This document shows positions 53,108 through 62,826 of a stretch of DNA of 64,000 nucleotides, piece after piece. The translations under genes and the position numbers were made by a program. Position 1 is the stretch's first letter, and the number at the start of each line of letters is the position of its first letter. Origin of the DNA: Halalkalibacter oceani (GTDB taxonomy: Bacteria > Bacillota > Bacilli > Bacillales > Bacillaceae_D); the NCBI RefSeq assembly GCF_023715605.1, contig NZ_JAMBOL010000013.1, forward strand, positions 1 through 64,000, written 5' to 3'. The notes below the pieces were generated by a model, which saw only the letters and a program-made list of their open reading frames with translations, had not been told where the DNA came from and made no database searches.

Positions 53108-53693
53108 AGAGTAAACTCTGTAGCTTAGGTCCAGTAGGATTTCCCAATTCAGCACCGCTGCGTCGCCGCAACGGCGGTTTCCCTTTATGCTGAATTTGAC
53201 GCTGTCGCCAGACGCCAGACTGGATTACCACTTAGTCTACACTGTAATCCTCTTTAAATGTCAATCGAACAGTCTAGGAGATTTCCTCAGCGGTCCCGTG
53301 CCGTTCTTTTATCCTCTTTTGCAGAGTAGATTTCATATGGGTAAAATTTAGAAGCAGTTGGCCGACTGCCGCTAAATCCTCTATCCATAATCCCCTCTTC
53401 CTCCACTCAAGGCAGGCTACGCTGCAGACAAGCTCCCTAGCTTGCCGTTGCAGGTTCATACCCTTTACCCTGGTAAAATACACGCGTATCCACCGGGTAA
53501 AAGGCCTCCACGGTAACAGGGTCATCGCCCACATGCCTTTGCGGATCGCCCTCCTACCTTATCTCCCAGCTTCGACCCAAGGCTGGGCGCCTCAAGCCGA
53601 AACAAGGAGCTTCATCGATGTGCCCTTTGGCGGATTTTTAGCCCCGCCTTCAAGAACGGAGAACCGACTAGAATACTGCACCACTCTCGTTTA
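53108..53693 (-). ncRNA. ole: OLE RNA (ornate, large, extremophilic)
   Basis: A roughly 585-nt non-coding, GC-rich, highly structured stretch between ispA and oapA, exactly the known OLE locus. Visible stems: AATTCAGCA/TGCTGAATT (53146-53154 with 53188-53196) enclosing CGCCG-CAA-CGGCG (53164-53176); GGATTAC/GTAATCC (53222-53228 with 53244-53250); CTTTACCC against GGGTAAAAG (about 53463-53503); and a 3' hairpin AGAGT/ACTCT (53108-53119). A sigma-A promoter sits just upstream. OLE forms a membrane ribonucleoprotein with OapA; its biochemical role is not settled. Ends are estimates. Confidence 0.9.
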
Positions 53694-53699
53694 CTATTC

Positions 53700-53728
53700 A
53701 TTATAACATGTGTAGGGGTGTTGCTCAA
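53700..53728 (-). promoter_or_regulatory. Sigma-A promoter of OLE RNA/oapA
   Basis: On the minus strand TTGAGC (53728-53723), 17-base spacer, TATAAT (53705-53700) with an extended-10 TG one base upstream. It overlaps the short gap after ispA, so OLE can be transcribed on its own as well as in the operon. Confidence 0.75.
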
Positions 53729-53743
53729 TGGAAAAGCCAGGCA

Positions 53744-54634
53744 CTAGTGATCCCGGTCTGCCACATAATCGGTAAAAGCGTCCAAAAGCTTGTGATCCAT
53801 CTTTACTTTATATAAATATTCCTTTGCTTTTCTCTTATGCGCTTCAATTTCCCGTTTTGCCCCGTCCATCCCCAGCAAACTCGGATAGGTGCTCTTATTA
53901 TTGTCGTGATCGCTTCCAACAGGCTTGCCGATCATCGCGGCGTCGCCTTCGACATCAAGAATGTCATCCTTGATTTGAAACAATAAGCCGAGTTCTTTCG
54001 CAAACAGGCGGAGACATTCCGTATCCTCCCGGTCTGCTCCGGCAATAATCGCTCCGGAAACAATCGCACTCGTAAGCAGGTCACCCGTTTTATGATGGTG
54101 AATATAGGTGAGCTCCTCGAGCGTTAATTGCCGGTTTTCCCCTTCGATGTCGGCAACCTGTCCACCGACCATTCCTTCAGGGCCGGAAGCTTTAGCGATT
54201 TCGGCGACGATCCGCAACTTCTGTTCAGGCGTCAGCTCTCCTTTTTCAGAGCCGGCGACAAGCTCAAAGCTGAACGTCAGCAGGGCATCGCCAGCTAAAA
54301 TCGCGACAGCGTCGCCGTAAATCTTGTGATTCGTCGGCTTTCCCCTTCTCATATCATCATCATCCATCGCCGGAAGATCATCATGAATCAAGGAATAGGT
54401 ATGGATCATTTCAATCGCACAGGCGACATCAAGGCCCGCTTCAGTCGGTTTGCCGAAGCTGTGCAGCGTCGCCAACAACAGCGCCGGACGAATCCGTTTT
54501 CCGCCGGCATGCAAGGAGTAGAGCATCGACTCCTTTAACGTTTCCGGCGCCTGAAGCCGTTCAAGGTAGGTTGGCAGCTTTTGTTCAATGACTTCCCTTT
54601 GCTTCTGCAAAAATTCATGTAGCTGTTTATCCAC
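53744..54634 (-). CDS. ispA: Polyprenyl/farnesyl diphosphate synthase IspA
   Basis: A 296-residue trans-prenyltransferase. First Asp-rich motif DDLPAMDDDDMRRGK, second Asp-rich motif QIKDDILDVEGD, and HAGGKRIRPALLL. It condenses IPP with DMAPP/GPP to farnesyl diphosphate. Four bases after xseB and directly upstream of OLE RNA, linking OLE to isoprenoid genes. Confidence 0.95.
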   Translation of the reverse strand: MDKQLHEFLQKQREVIEQKLPTYLERLQAPETLKESMLYSLHAGGKRIRPALLLATLHSFGKPTEAGLDVACAIEMIHTYSLIHDDLPAMDDDDMRRGKPTNHKIYGDAVAILAGDALLTFSFELVAGSEKGELTPEQKLRIVAEIAKASGPEGMVGGQVADIEGENRQLTLEELTYIHHHKTGDLLTSAIVSGAIIAGADREDTECLRLFAKELGLLFQIKDDILDVEGDAAMIGKPVGSDHDNNKSTYPSLLGMDGAKREIEAHKRKAKEYLYKVKMDHKLLDAFTDYVADRDH

Positions 54635-54637
54635 GTT

Positions 54638-54871
54638 TTACTCTTCCTCCCGGAAAGTTAGTTCTTCAATCTCTCCATCCGGGTGAAGAATCTGATCCAT
54701 CTGCTTTTCAACTTTCATCAGCTTCTCATGGCATTGCTTCGAGAGTGCCATCCCTACCTGAAACATCGAGATCGCTTCTTCCAGTGGAACATCCCCTTCT
54801 TCGAGCTTCTCGACAACCTCTTCCAGCTCACTCAGCGCCTCTTCAAAGCTGCGTTCTTTTTCCTCTGTCAT
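54638..54871 (-). CDS. xseB: Exodeoxyribonuclease VII small subunit
   Basis: A 77-residue helical protein with the family pattern [34 protein letters not shown]. Several copies bind one XseA to form exonuclease VII, degrading single-stranded DNA. Its start overlaps the xseA stop codon by four bases (ATGA type), showing translational coupling. Confidence 0.95.
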   Translation of the reverse strand: MTEEKERSFEEALSELEEVVEKLEEGDVPLEEAISMFQVGMALSKQCHEKLMKVEKQMDQILHPDGEIEELTFREEE

Positions 54872-56229
54872 TTCTTCTCCCCCCTGGCAATGAATTGTTT
54901 ATCCTCGACGCGGCAGGTCACTTCCCCGTCCTGAAATTGAATTTGGACCGGTTGATCAAGCTCGACCTGCGCGACTGATTTAAGCAATCTGTTTTGTTCA
55001 TCGTACACAAGACTGTAGCCCCGATCCATTAAGCGCAATGGACTGAGCAGCTGTAATTCGCCGATCTTCTGCTGGAAAGCCTGCTGACTGTTTGTAAGCC
55101 GGGCCTGCATGCTTTTGATCAGAGCCTGCTCAAGCCGCTGCGTCCGTTCCTTCGCCTGATTCAGCTGTTGTTCAGGATGAAGCCGCTTTAAGCGTGCCCT
55201 CGTTGCATTCAGCCGGTTAACCGGTTCGGTGACTCGGTATTTCATCGCCCGCTTCAGCCGTTCGATCAGGCCGTCCAGCTCCTGTTCCTTCTGCCTCACT
55301 AACTGGCCTGGATAACGGAAAGCATAGGAGCGCTGAAACCGGTTCAGCTTGTTCGCTTCTCGGTCAAGGCGTTCCTTCATTCCGCGGATAAGCTGCCGTT
55401 CCAACGAGCGGATCGTTCTTGTCAGCTCCTGTTGATCCGGCACCGCCAGCTCAGCGGCGGCTGTCGGGGTCGGGGCGCGCAAATCAGCGACAAAATCGCT
55501 GATCGTATAGTCCGTTTCGTGTCCGACAGCCGAGATGACAGGCACGGTTGCTTGGGCAATCGCCCTTGCCACCCGTTCATCATTGAATGCCCAAAGCTCC
55601 TCAATCGAGCCGCCACCACGGCCGACAATGATCACATCGAAGCAATCGGCGGCTGTCGCCTGTTCAAGCGCCGCGACGATTGATCCCGGTGCCTGCTCTC
55701 CTTGGACGAGGACAGGAAATAACGTCAGCTGGGCCAACTGATAGCGGCGCTTCAGCGTCGTATAAATATCCTGGATCGCCGCCCCTGTTGGCGAGGTAAT
55801 TATCGCGATTCGCTTAGGATGGACGGGAATCGCCCGTTTCCGTTCAGCGTCAAACAGCCCTTCAGCCTGCAGCTTTTCTTTCAGCTCTTCATAAGCGAGA
55901 TAGAGGCTGCCGATTCCATCTGGCTGCATTTCTTTTGCATAAAACTGATACTGGCCATAGGGCTCGTACACATTGATTTCTCCGCGCAGAAGGACCTTCA
56001 TGCCGTTCTCAGGCCTGAAGGCTAAGTAACGATTATGTCCGGCAAACATCACTGCCTGCATTCTGGATTGATCGTCTTTGATCGTGAAGTACAGATGACC
56101 ACGGCTATGCCATTTTACATTTGACAGCTCTCCACGAAGCCAAATGTCCTGAAGAAGAATATCCTCTTCAATCAAAGCCTTTATGTATCTCGTCGCTTCT
56201 GAGATCGTATAGATGTCTTGCGCTTTCAT
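54868..56229 (-). CDS. xseA: Exodeoxyribonuclease VII large subunit
   Basis: A 453-residue nuclease: N-terminal OB fold ([25 protein letters not shown]), then the catalytic core [70 protein letters not shown], and a C-terminal coiled coil that docks XseB. Follows folD by 8 bases within the nusB-folD-xseAB-ispA operon. Confidence 0.95.
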   Translation of the reverse strand: MKAQDIYTISEATRYIKALIEEDILLQDIWLRGELSNVKWHSRGHLYFTIKDDQSRMQAVMFAGHNRYLAFRPENGMKVLLRGEINVYEPYGQYQFYAKEMQPDGIGSLYLAYEELKEKLQAEGLFDAERKRAIPVHPKRIAIITSPTGAAIQDIYTTLKRRYQLAQLTLFPVLVQGEQAPGSIVAALEQATAADCFDVIIVGRGGGSIEELWAFNDERVARAIAQATVPVISAVGHETDYTISDFVADLRAPTPTAAAELAVPDQQELTRTIRSLERQLIRGMKERLDREANKLNRFQRSYAFRYPGQLVRQKEQELDGLIERLKRAMKYRVTEPVNRLNATRARLKRLHPEQQLNQAKERTQRLEQALIKSMQARLTNSQQAFQQKIGELQLLSPLRLMDRGYSLVYDEQNRLLKSVAQVELDQPVQIQFQDGEVTCRVEDKQFIARGEKK

Positions 56230-56237
56230 CCAACCAC

Positions 56238-57083
56238 CTATACGCGCTTCCTGGCGGATTGAACGGTATTTTCAAGCAGCATCGTAATCGTCATCGGACC
56301 AACTCCGCCTGGTACCGGAGTAAGATGCGAAGCGACTTCTTTGACTCCTTCAAAATCAACATCTCCGCAAAGCTTGCCGTCAACACGGTTAATGCCGACA
56401 TCGACGACGACAGCACCCGGCTTTACATCCGCGGCTTCAATGAAGTTCGGACGTCCGATCGCGACGATCAGAATATCGGCCTGCTTTGTCATCTCTCTTA
56501 AATTTTTTGTGCGGGAGTGACAATATGTAACGGTCGCATTTTCATTAAGCAGTAGCTGGCCAACCGGCTTTCCGACGATATTGCTTCGGCCAACGATGAC
56601 GGCGTGCTTTCCGGCAATCTCGATTTTCGCTTCCTTTAACATTTCAACAACACCGTATGGCGTGCAAGGTAAAAAGGTTTCTTCCCCGGTCATCATTTTC
56701 CCGATATTGATCGGATGAAAACCATCGACATCTTTGTCCGGATGAATCCGTTCGATCACCGCCTGCTCGGAAATATGCTTCGGAATCGGGAGCTGGACGA
56801 GGATTCCATCAATTTTCGGATCTTCATTCAGGCGGTCAATTTCAGCAAGCAGCTCTTCTTCTGAAATCGTATCATCCTTCTTGATCAATACGGAATAAAT
56901 GCCGGCCTGTTCACAGGCCTTTTGCTTCGAACGAACATACGTCGTTGATGCCGGGTCTTCCCCGACAAGAATAACAGCCAGTCCAGGCTGGCGATGATGC
57001 TCTGTCAATGCTTCGACATCACTTTTCAATTGCTCTCTCTTTTTCTGGGCAAGTTCTTTTCCGTTCAACAACTTTGCGGTCAT
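56238..57083 (-). CDS. folD: Methylene-THF dehydrogenase/cyclohydrolase FolD
   Basis: A 281-residue bifunctional enzyme of one-carbon metabolism. Substrate site LAVILVGEDPASTTYVRSKQKACEQAGI with catalytic Lys, GILVQLPIPKHI, NADP motif VIVGRSNIVGKPVGQLLL, and the C-terminal TPVPGGVGPMTITML. ATG 57083 follows GAAGGAG; a longer frame to 57206 overlaps nusB and has no site. Confidence 0.97.
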   Translation of the reverse strand: MTAKLLNGKELAQKKREQLKSDVEALTEHHRQPGLAVILVGEDPASTTYVRSKQKACEQAGIYSVLIKKDDTISEEELLAEIDRLNEDPKIDGILVQLPIPKHISEQAVIERIHPDKDVDGFHPINIGKMMTGEETFLPCTPYGVVEMLKEAKIEIAGKHAVIVGRSNIVGKPVGQLLLNENATVTYCHSRTKNLREMTKQADILIVAIGRPNFIEAADVKPGAVVVDVGINRVDGKLCGDVDFEGVKEVASHLTPVPGGVGPMTITMLLENTVQSARKRV

Positions 57084-57096
57084 GCTCTCCACTCCT

Positions 57097-57504
57097 TCAC
57101 TTTTGCACATCTTCCTGAATTGTTTCCATTGCTTTTGAAAGGACTCCGTTAATAAAACGTCCCGACTCTTCCCCGCCAAATGCCTTGGCCAGTTCAATCC
57201 CTTCATTAAACGTAACGCTTAGAGGAACATCATGAATGTATTTCATCTCATAAAAAGACATCCGTACAATGGCTCTGTCAACCAATCCCATTCTCTCCAG
57301 ACTCCAGCCTTGAAGACTTGAAGAAATAACAGGATCAATTACTTGCAGATGCTCAAGCGTCCCACGAATGAGCTCGATCATAAAAGGGCTTGGCTCTTCT
57401 CCCTCTTCAAGCACGCTTTCAATCGCTTCCTCCACAGAGCTTTCTGCTAAATCAATTTGATAGAGCGCTTGAGCAGCTCTTAGTCTTGCTAGTCTTCGGT
57501 TCAT
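57097..57504 (-). CDS. nusB: Transcription antitermination factor NusB
   Basis: A 135-residue helical RNA-binding protein: RRLARLRAAQALYQIDLAE at the start, VDRAIVRMSFYEMKYIHDVPLSVTFNEGIELAKAFGGEESGRFINGVL at the end. With NusE (S10) it binds boxA of rRNA operons. ATG 57504 follows AAAGGAG; a TTG at 57510 is less well placed. First gene of the operon leading to ispA. Confidence 0.95.
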   Translation of the reverse strand: MNRRLARLRAAQALYQIDLAESSVEEAIESVLEEGEEPSPFMIELIRGTLEHLQVIDPVISSSLQGWSLERMGLVDRAIVRMSFYEMKYIHDVPLSVTFNEGIELAKAFGGEESGRFINGVLSKAMETIQEDVQK

Positions 57505-57554
57505 TGTCAAACTCCTTTAAGCATGCGTTTTTGCACAGTTATTATGTTGATAAT

Positions 57555-57584
57555 AGCATAACATGTTTCGTGAAAACAGAACAA
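57555..57584 (-). promoter_or_regulatory. Candidate sigma-A promoter of nusB
   Basis: On the minus strand TTGTTC (57584-57579), 18-base spacer, TATGCT (57560-57555), preceded by an extended-10-like TG. About 50 bases upstream of nusB. Confidence 0.55.
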
Positions 57585-57693
57585 TTTAGTTTTCAAATGT
57601 GACAAAGCGTAGGCTCGGGCAAAACGGTTCAACGCTTCATTTTCGATCTTTTACAAGCCTTTGGCGATTTCTTCTAATGGTATAGTTTACCCA

Positions 57694-57746
57694 GAAAAAA
57701 GAGGATATTTCCAAAGGGAAGCAAATTTCTCTTTGGAAACATCCTC
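57694..57746 (-). terminator. Terminator after yqhY
   Basis: On the minus strand GAGGATGTTTCCAAAG pairs with CTTTGGAAATATCCTC (one G-U and one mismatch), followed by six T residues. Confidence 0.9.
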
Positions 57747-57761
57747 AAACCGGATTACTTA

Positions 57762-58160
57762 TTATTCATCGGCTTCTGCTTCAGTAGATTCAAACTGAAC
57801 GCCGACGACATGGACGTTCACAGCCTGAAGCTCGATTGCGGTCATCGTTTGCAGCGCCTGCTTAATGTTCGATTGAATAAATTTCGCCACCTCAGGGACG
57901 GCCACGCCGTATGTGATCACGACCGATACATCGACGGTAATGCCATCCTCGCCAAGCTCGACCTTGACGCCTTTGCCGTGATTTTTGCGGCCAAGCTTTT
58001 CAGCGACATCCGTCGCAAAGTTGCCGCGCATCGTGGCGACGCCTTCGACTTCCGAAGCGGCAATGCCGGCAATAACTTCGATGACTTCCGGTGAAATTTC
58101 AACTTTTCCCAGCTCTGATTTTTGCTCTTCAAGCTCTAAAATATGATTCTCGTTCATCAT
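57762..58160 (-). CDS. yqhY: Asp23/Gls24 family protein YqhY
   Basis: A 132-residue Asp23 protein (GKVEISPEVIEVIAGIAASEVEGVATMRG, then VKVELGEDGITVDVSVVITYGVAVPEVAKFIQSNIKQAL). Always linked to accB-accC in Firmicutes; in B. subtilis its loss perturbs acetyl-CoA carboxylase activity, so a regulatory role in fatty-acid synthesis is likely. Two consecutive ATG codons; the first overlaps the accC stop (TAATG). Confidence 0.95.
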   Translation of the reverse strand: MMNENHILELEEQKSELGKVEISPEVIEVIAGIAASEVEGVATMRGNFATDVAEKLGRKNHGKGVKVELGEDGITVDVSVVITYGVAVPEVAKFIQSNIKQALQTMTAIELQAVNVHVVGVQFESTEAEADE

Positions 58161-59548
58161 TATTCCTCCATTTTTGCACTGTTGGATTTTAGTTGGACGG
58201 ACATCACATCATGCTGTTCAAGAAATTTCGTATTGAAATCACCTGAGAGAAACGTATCATGATGCAGAAGACGAAGATGGAAAGGAATCGTCGTTTCTAC
58301 CCCTTCGATTTCAAATTCTTCAAGCGCTCTTCTCATTTTCGCCACGGCCTCTTCACGCGTCGCCCCATGCGTAATCACTTTGGCTACCATCGAATCGTAG
58401 AATGGCGAGATGACGTAGCCGGGATAAACAGCTGAATCAACGCGAACTCCGTAGCCTCCCGGCGCTAAATAATTCGTGATCTTACCTGGAGACGGCATGA
58501 AATTTTTCCGCGGGTTCTCCGCGTTAATCCGGCATTCCATCGCCCAGCCCTGGAAGGTAACCTCCTCCTGCCTCAAAGAAAGCACCTCTCCACTTGCGAC
58601 GCGAAGCTGCTCTTTAATTAAATCGATCCCCGTCACCATTTCTGTTACAGGATGCTCAACTTGAATCCGTGTATTCATTTCCATAAAATAGAAGTTTCCA
58701 TTTGTATGGTCGTAAATGAATTCCACTGTCCCTGCTCCTGAATAGTTGACGGCCTTCGCTGCGTTTACCGCTGCCAGACCCATTTCCGCCCGCTTTTCCG
58801 GTGTCAGGGCCGGAGAAGGCGTTTCCTCGACCAGCTTCTGCAGCCGGCGCTGAATGCTGCAATCACGCTCGCCAAGATGAATGACGTTTCCGTGATTGTC
58901 TGCCAGCACCTGAATTTCAACGTGCCGGAAGTCCTCGATGAATTTTTCCAGGTAAACGCCGGGATTCCCGAAATTCGTTGCCGCTTCCTGCTGAGTGACA
59001 TTCATTCCTTTTTTCAGTTCCTCTTCGTTGCGCGCCACGCGAATTCCTTTTCCGCCGCCGCCGGCTGTCGCTTTAATAATGACCGGATAGCCGATCTCCT
59101 CCGCTATTTTCACAGCCTCTTCCGTATTGGCGACAATTCCGTCAGATCCCGGGACAATCGGCACGCCGGCTTTCTCCATCGTTTTCCGGGCAACATCCTT
59201 CGTTCCCATTTGATTAATCGCAAAAGGGCTCGGCCCGACAAACGTAATATTGCAGGCGCCGCAAATTTCAGCGAAATCAGCGTTCTCAGCTAAAAAGCCA
59301 TAGCCCGGGTGAATCGCGTCAACCTCTGTCAATGTGGCAACGCTCATAATATTTGTGATATTAAGATAGCTCTTATTGGATGCTGTCGGTCCGATGCAAT
59401 AAGCTTCGTCAGCCAGGCGGACGTGAAGCGAATCCTTATCTGCTTCTGAGTAGATCGCGACTGTTTCGATGTTAAGCTCCCGGCAGGCGCGGATAATCCG
59501 GACAGCAATTTCTCCTCGATTTGCAACTAATACCTTTTTTATCATCAT
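58160..59548 (-). CDS. accC: Biotin carboxylase subunit of acetyl-CoA carboxylase
   Basis: A 462-residue ATP-grasp enzyme that carboxylates biotin on Acc[21 protein letters not shown], the glycine-rich ATP loop [15 protein letters not shown], and biotin carboxylase motifs [24 protein letters not shown] and [14 protein letters not shown]. Two ATGs are possible (59548 and 59545); the second matches the usual start. Eleven bases from accB. Confidence 0.97.
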   Translation of the reverse strand: MMIKKVLVANRGEIAVRIIRACRELNIETVAIYSEADKDSLHVRLADEAYCIGPTASNKSYLNITNIMSVATLTEVDAIHPGYGFLAENADFAEICGACNITFVGPSPFAINQMGTKDVARKTMEKAGVPIVPGSDGIVANTEEAVKIAEEIGYPVIIKATAGGGGKGIRVARNEEELKKGMNVTQQEAATNFGNPGVYLEKFIEDFRHVEIQVLADNHGNVIHLGERDCSIQRRLQKLVEETPSPALTPEKRAEMGLAAVNAAKAVNYSGAGTVEFIYDHTNGNFYFMEMNTRIQVEHPVTEMVTGIDLIKEQLRVASGEVLSLRQEEVTFQGWAMECRINAENPRKNFMPSPGKITNYLAPGGYGVRVDSAVYPGYVISPFYDSMVAKVITHGATREEAVAKMRRALEEFEIEGVETTIPFHLRLLHHDTFLSGDFNTKFLEQHDVMSVQLKSNSAKMEE

Positions 59549-59559
59549 ATCTCTCCTAA

Positions 59560-60057
59560 TTAGCTAAGCTCCACAACAAACAGGGGTTGTCCATACTCAA
59601 CAAGCTCCCCATTCTCAGCAAGAATATCGACGATTTTTCCGTTTACTTCTGCTTCGATTTCATTCATCAGCTTCATCGCTTCGACGATGCAGACAACGCT
59701 TTCTTCTTTGACTTGGTCTCCTTTAGCGACATACGGATCGGCATCAGGCGAAGGTGCTGCATAAAATGTTCCAACCATTGGTGATGTAATCGTGTGAAGC
59801 TTGTCATCATTGGCCTTGCTTTCTGAACCCGCTTCTTTTTCTGCAGCAGGTGCTTCTGACACGGCGTTTTCCACCTGTTTCAGCGGCGGCTGGCTTACCA
59901 CGGCAGGAGCAGGTGAAGCTGGTGCTTGTACTTGTACAGGTATTGCCTGCTGCTTTTTCAAAACGAGCTTTGTTCCATCCTGCTCAAACTTCAGCTCATC
60001 TACATCCGATTGATCAAGCGCTCTGATTAACTCTTTTATTTCTTGCACTTTCAACAT
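59560..60057 (-). CDS. accB: Biotin carboxyl carrier protein of acetyl-CoA carboxylase
   Basis: A 165-residue carrier: N-terminal helical part (residues 1-35), Pro/Ala-rich linker, and biotinyl domain (about 88-165) with target Lys129 in EAMKLMN. It shuttles carboxyl groups from AccC to the transferase AccAD, which is not in this window. ATG behind AGGAG. Confidence 0.97.
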   Translation of the reverse strand: MLKVQEIKELIRALDQSDVDELKFEQDGTKLVLKKQQAIPVQVQAPASPAPAVVSQPPLKQVENAVSEAPAAEKEAGSESKANDDKLHTITSPMVGTFYAAPSPDADPYVAKGDQVKEESVVCIVEAMKLMNEIEAEVNGKIVDILAENGELVEYGQPLFVVELS

Positions 60058-60191
60058 ATATGTACACTCCTAATCTTATTTTTTCATATTATATCATACA
60101 ATTCGGCTGACCCTATTTATCTTCGTCAGGAAATTTCATATCCCTTTTTTCGATTGACATTCGTCAAACAAAAAAACATGACAGAAAGAAG

Positions 60192-60233
60192 GAGGTGCGT
60201 TAAAAGGTCGTCTCTCCTTTTTAACACACCTCT
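60192..60233. terminator. Terminator-like hairpin
   Basis: GAGGTGCGTTAAAAGG (60192-60207) pairs with CCTTTTTAACACACCTC (60217-60233, minor mismatches). It separates the unknown 60.3-kb gene from accB and may work in either direction. Confidence 0.65.
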
Positions 60234-60291
60234 TTATGACAGCGGGCGGAGTCGCCTCTGCTTCTGGCGGCCTCCCTCTTCCCCTTTTTGA

Positions 60292-60663
60292 TTATTCTTC
60301 GCTGTCGACAGTGATTTCCTTCTCTTCCTCTGCTTTTACGAGCGCGTCCTTTTTGTATTGACGAAACACGGGAAACTCAGATAAGTTATCCGGAATCTTC
60401 CCATCCTCCAACAAAATGATTTTGACGATATTCTTATTGCGGGCCATATGGTATTTATCACCATATTCATTTTCCTGCGTGTAACGCTTTAAATTCTCAT
60501 AATCCTCTTCTTGGATGGAAACCTTGTAGGTGTCTTGATCCCCGGCTTCAAATTCCTGTTCAAATCCAATTTCAAATTCGACGATTTGAATATTATCATT
60601 TTTCATATTGCGTGTTTGCTCAAGTACTGCCTTCGCACCTTCCGTTAAATCCGTCCATTCCAT
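60292..60663 (-). CDS. Hypothetical protein between spoIIIA and acc genes
   Basis: A 123-residue acidic soluble protein, not recognised. It begins MEWTDLTEGAKAVLEQTRNMKN, has a central alternating-charge region (YKVSIQEEDYENLKRY) and ends in a Glu/Lys-rich tail. No membrane segment or Cys. ATG behind AGGAGAG. Set apart from spoIIIAH by about 170 bases and from accB by a hairpin, so probably its own transcript. It breaks the usual spoIIIAH-accB adjacency. Confidence 0.6.
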   Translation of the reverse strand: MEWTDLTEGAKAVLEQTRNMKNDNIQIVEFEIGFEQEFEAGDQDTYKVSIQEEDYENLKRYTQENEYGDKYHMARNKNIVKIILLEDGKIPDNLSEFPVFRQYKKDALVKAEEEKEITVDSEE

Positions 60664-60832
60664 GGCAATCTCTCCTCACGAGTAAGTTACGTTGCGTATT
60701 ATATCATAGACAAATAAGGAGATGCACCTTCTGACGAAAGATCCGGCTAAAAGAAGGGTCGAAATGAGCAAGGCGGCTTCGCGGCGGAGACCCGCTCCAC
60801 AGCAAAACCGCTTTTTTTTCAATCGGGCTTTA

Positions 60833-61498
60833 TTATTGAGCTGCCGCCTGGTGCGTTACCGCGACATCCATCCCTGCGCCAAGCTGATCAAAGGTCATAT
60901 GATAAATTTCATTCGCTTCAGCCCGTGATAATTCATCCGTCTGGACGATCACGCGGACTCTGTCTTCCTCTGTCATAACGAGGACATCCTCATAGCCTTT
61001 CGCTTTGATCAGCGTCTCTAATGTCGCTTCGTTTTGCGCCAGTCGCTGGAGCTCCATCCGCTTATCATGGGCTTCACTCTTCATCAGAGCCGAAGCATCA
61101 GCGGAAGCGACGATTTGCGTCAGCTCCTCAGCCATCCGGTCTCTTGATGCCTGAAGATCCATGCGAATGGTCGAGAACGTGTCATTGCCGGCCGCATTTG
61201 AGAGTGTCTCACTTGCTGCTTCTTCTTCACTTCCCGCTGCTTCTTCTTCGCTTCCCGCTGCCTCTCCTTCTTCATTTTCCCCTTCCATTGCTTCTGCAAG
61301 CTCTTCTTCCATATCGACGACAGATCCCTGATCATCATGCGGCATCTGCTCCAGTGTCATCTCGCCATTTTCTTCATCCCCCACATACGCGACCTCATCA
61401 CCCGGAATTTGATCAGGAGACGTGACGTAATAGACAGAAAGCACGACAATTAAGCTCAACATTGTTAACAACCAAACCGTTTGTTTCTTCAAGACCAT
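60833..61498 (-). CDS. spoIIIAH: Stage III sporulation protein SpoIIIAH
   Basis: A 221-residue protein (218 in B. subtilis). Single membrane helix (about 8-27), then an acidic linker with a short repeat (AAGSEEEAAGSEEEAASE, residues about 79-96), and a C-terminal EscJ/PrgK-like ring-forming domain (about 110-215). It joins forespore SpoIIQ to form the channel between mother cell and forespore. Last gene of the sigma-E spoIIIA operon; abuts spoIIIAG. Confidence 0.95.
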   Translation of the reverse strand: MVLKKQTVWLLTMLSLIVVLSVYYVTSPDQIPGDEVAYVGDEENGEMTLEQMPHDDQGSVVDMEEELAEAMEGENEEGEAAGSEEEAAGSEEEAASETLSNAAGNDTFSTIRMDLQASRDRMAEELTQIVASADASALMKSEAHDKRMELQRLAQNEATLETLIKAKGYEDVLVMTEEDRVRVIVQTDELSRAEANEIYHMTFDQLGAGMDVAVTHQAAAQ

Positions 61499-62160
61499 TA
61501 TGAATCCTCCCTTGTTTTTTTCGGCATGACCGATACTCGATGAGACGGAACGTCCAGCACCCGACTAACGGCTTCTACGACCCAGCTTTTAATCTGAGCA
61601 TTTTCAACGCCTTTGGCGACGATCAGCACTCCCCGGACTTCCGGTTTTTCTTTTTGAATGAGAAGCGGCTCCTCTTTATCGCCATTTCGGATAATCACAA
61701 CCTGCTCCTCCCTGCTGTGATCCTCCACCTGTCGTGTTCCCCCTTCACGATCCGTTTCATCGGTGTTTTGAACCTTTGTATTCGTATCCTTTTCGTAAAC
61801 ATAACGTTCCGTCTCGGCCAAGTTGATCATGACGGAAACATCCGATAAGCCAACCACTTGCTCAAGCGCCTCCTTCAGCTGATTTTCATATTGAATCTCA
61901 TAATCTTCCATTGAATTCGGCTCAGCTGAGGATCTTGATCCAAAGACTGCTTCATCCTCCTGATCTTCCTGATAGACGGGCAAGGATGGTTCTTCTTCAT
62001 CTGTAGTGTTTGTCAGAAGGTTGCCTGTGATCATCAGCGCGACTCCAATGCAGCCTACAAGCAGCACATAGTGGAGAGGCCATTTCCGGCCTTTGCCGTT
62101 ATCCGTCTTTTTGAATAACGCCGTCAGCCATTGGCGATCCTTCTGTTCATCCTGATTCAT
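61498..62160 (-). CDS. spoIIIAG: Stage III sporulation protein SpoIIIAG
   Basis: A 220-residue protein with one membrane helix (about 28-46, YVLLVGCIGVALMITGNLL) and an extracytoplasmic secretin-ring-like domain (YENQLKEALEQVVGLSDVSVMINLAET ... VVIIRNGDKEEPLLIQKEKPEVRGVLIVAKGV). It forms a large ring in the feeding-tube complex. ATG 62160 overlaps the spoIIIAF stop; a longer frame from 62184 is unlikely. Confidence 0.95.
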   Translation of the reverse strand: MNQDEQKDRQWLTALFKKTDNGKGRKWPLHYVLLVGCIGVALMITGNLLTNTTDEEEPSLPVYQEDQEDEAVFGSRSSAEPNSMEDYEIQYENQLKEALEQVVGLSDVSVMINLAETERYVYEKDTNTKVQNTDETDREGGTRQVEDHSREEQVVIIRNGDKEEPLLIQKEKPEVRGVLIVAKGVENAQIKSWVVEAVSRVLDVPSHRVSVMPKKTREDS

Positions 62161-62813
62161 TCGGCTCGTTTCCCCCCTTCCCACGCGATTGAAATCATTT
62201 CTTCAGGGATGTCCCAATATTCGGAGAGCAGCGGCACGATGTTACTAAGCTCGTCGGTGCGGGGCGAAGCTTGACTTTCCACTGACAGAGATGTGTCAAT
62301 CCGAACAACTTCCACAGCATCAACCGCGTCGGACGGCTCAAGCTCATCCTCCCGCTCGCGCTCCTGCACCTCGACATGGACCGCTTTGATCTGCTGTTCT
62401 GTGAAAGGCTCCTCTGCACCGGCATCCTCCGCCAGTTCCACCTCGACCTGCGCAATATTCAAGTGATGCTCCTCTTCCAGCATGTCTTCCACCTGACTCT
62501 CTAATTGGACAGCCACCTGTTCAGAAATATATGCACGCTGTCCGAGCTCTATTTCTCTTTTTTGCAAATTTATCGAATTCGTGACGTTCTGCTCGGCACG
62601 ATTTGTCTCCTCGGTTGTTAAAGCAAAGAGCCAGCTGTCGACATCGTCCTGAAAAATCGAGAGAAGCGGCTGGAGCATGACGACAAGAAGCATAAGGCCG
62701 ACGACCATTTTGACATAGCGCTGCATCGCTGAATTCGGGATCATCAGCTCCAGTACGGTCGCAAACAAAATGAGCAAAATAATCGTCGTTAGCCATTCCG
62801 TGATATATTCCAT
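62157..62813 (-). CDS. spoIIIAF: Stage III sporulation protein SpoIIIAF
   Basis: A 218-residue protein: two N-terminal membrane helices (about 8-25 and 33-52: YVKMVVGLMLLVVMLQPLL) and a C-terminal domain with an EscJ/FliF-like alpha/beta pattern (NIAQVEVELAED ... VEVVRIDTSL). Part of the SpoIIIA-SpoIIQ channel. Overlaps spoIIIAG by four bases and follows spoIIIAE by 13. Confidence 0.95.
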   Translation of the reverse strand: MEYITEWLTTIILLILFATVLELMIPNSAMQRYVKMVVGLMLLVVMLQPLLSIFQDDVDSWLFALTTEETNRAEQNVTNSINLQKREIELGQRAYISEQVAVQLESQVEDMLEEEHHLNIAQVEVELAEDAGAEEPFTEQQIKAVHVEVQEREREDELEPSDAVDAVEVVRIDTSLSVESQASPRTDELSNIVPLLSEYWDIPEEMISIAWEGGKRAE

Positions 62814-62826
62814 CCCCTTATCCTCC

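Noticed and set aside
53274-53534. 86-residue reading frame on the minus strand
   Set aside because: It lies wholly inside the OLE RNA, whose stems constrain the sequence; no ribosome-binding site and no recognisable protein.
60722-60928. 68-residue plus-strand frame
   Set aside because: AAGGAG directly abuts the ATG and the frame runs antisense into spoIIIAH; poor evidence for translation.
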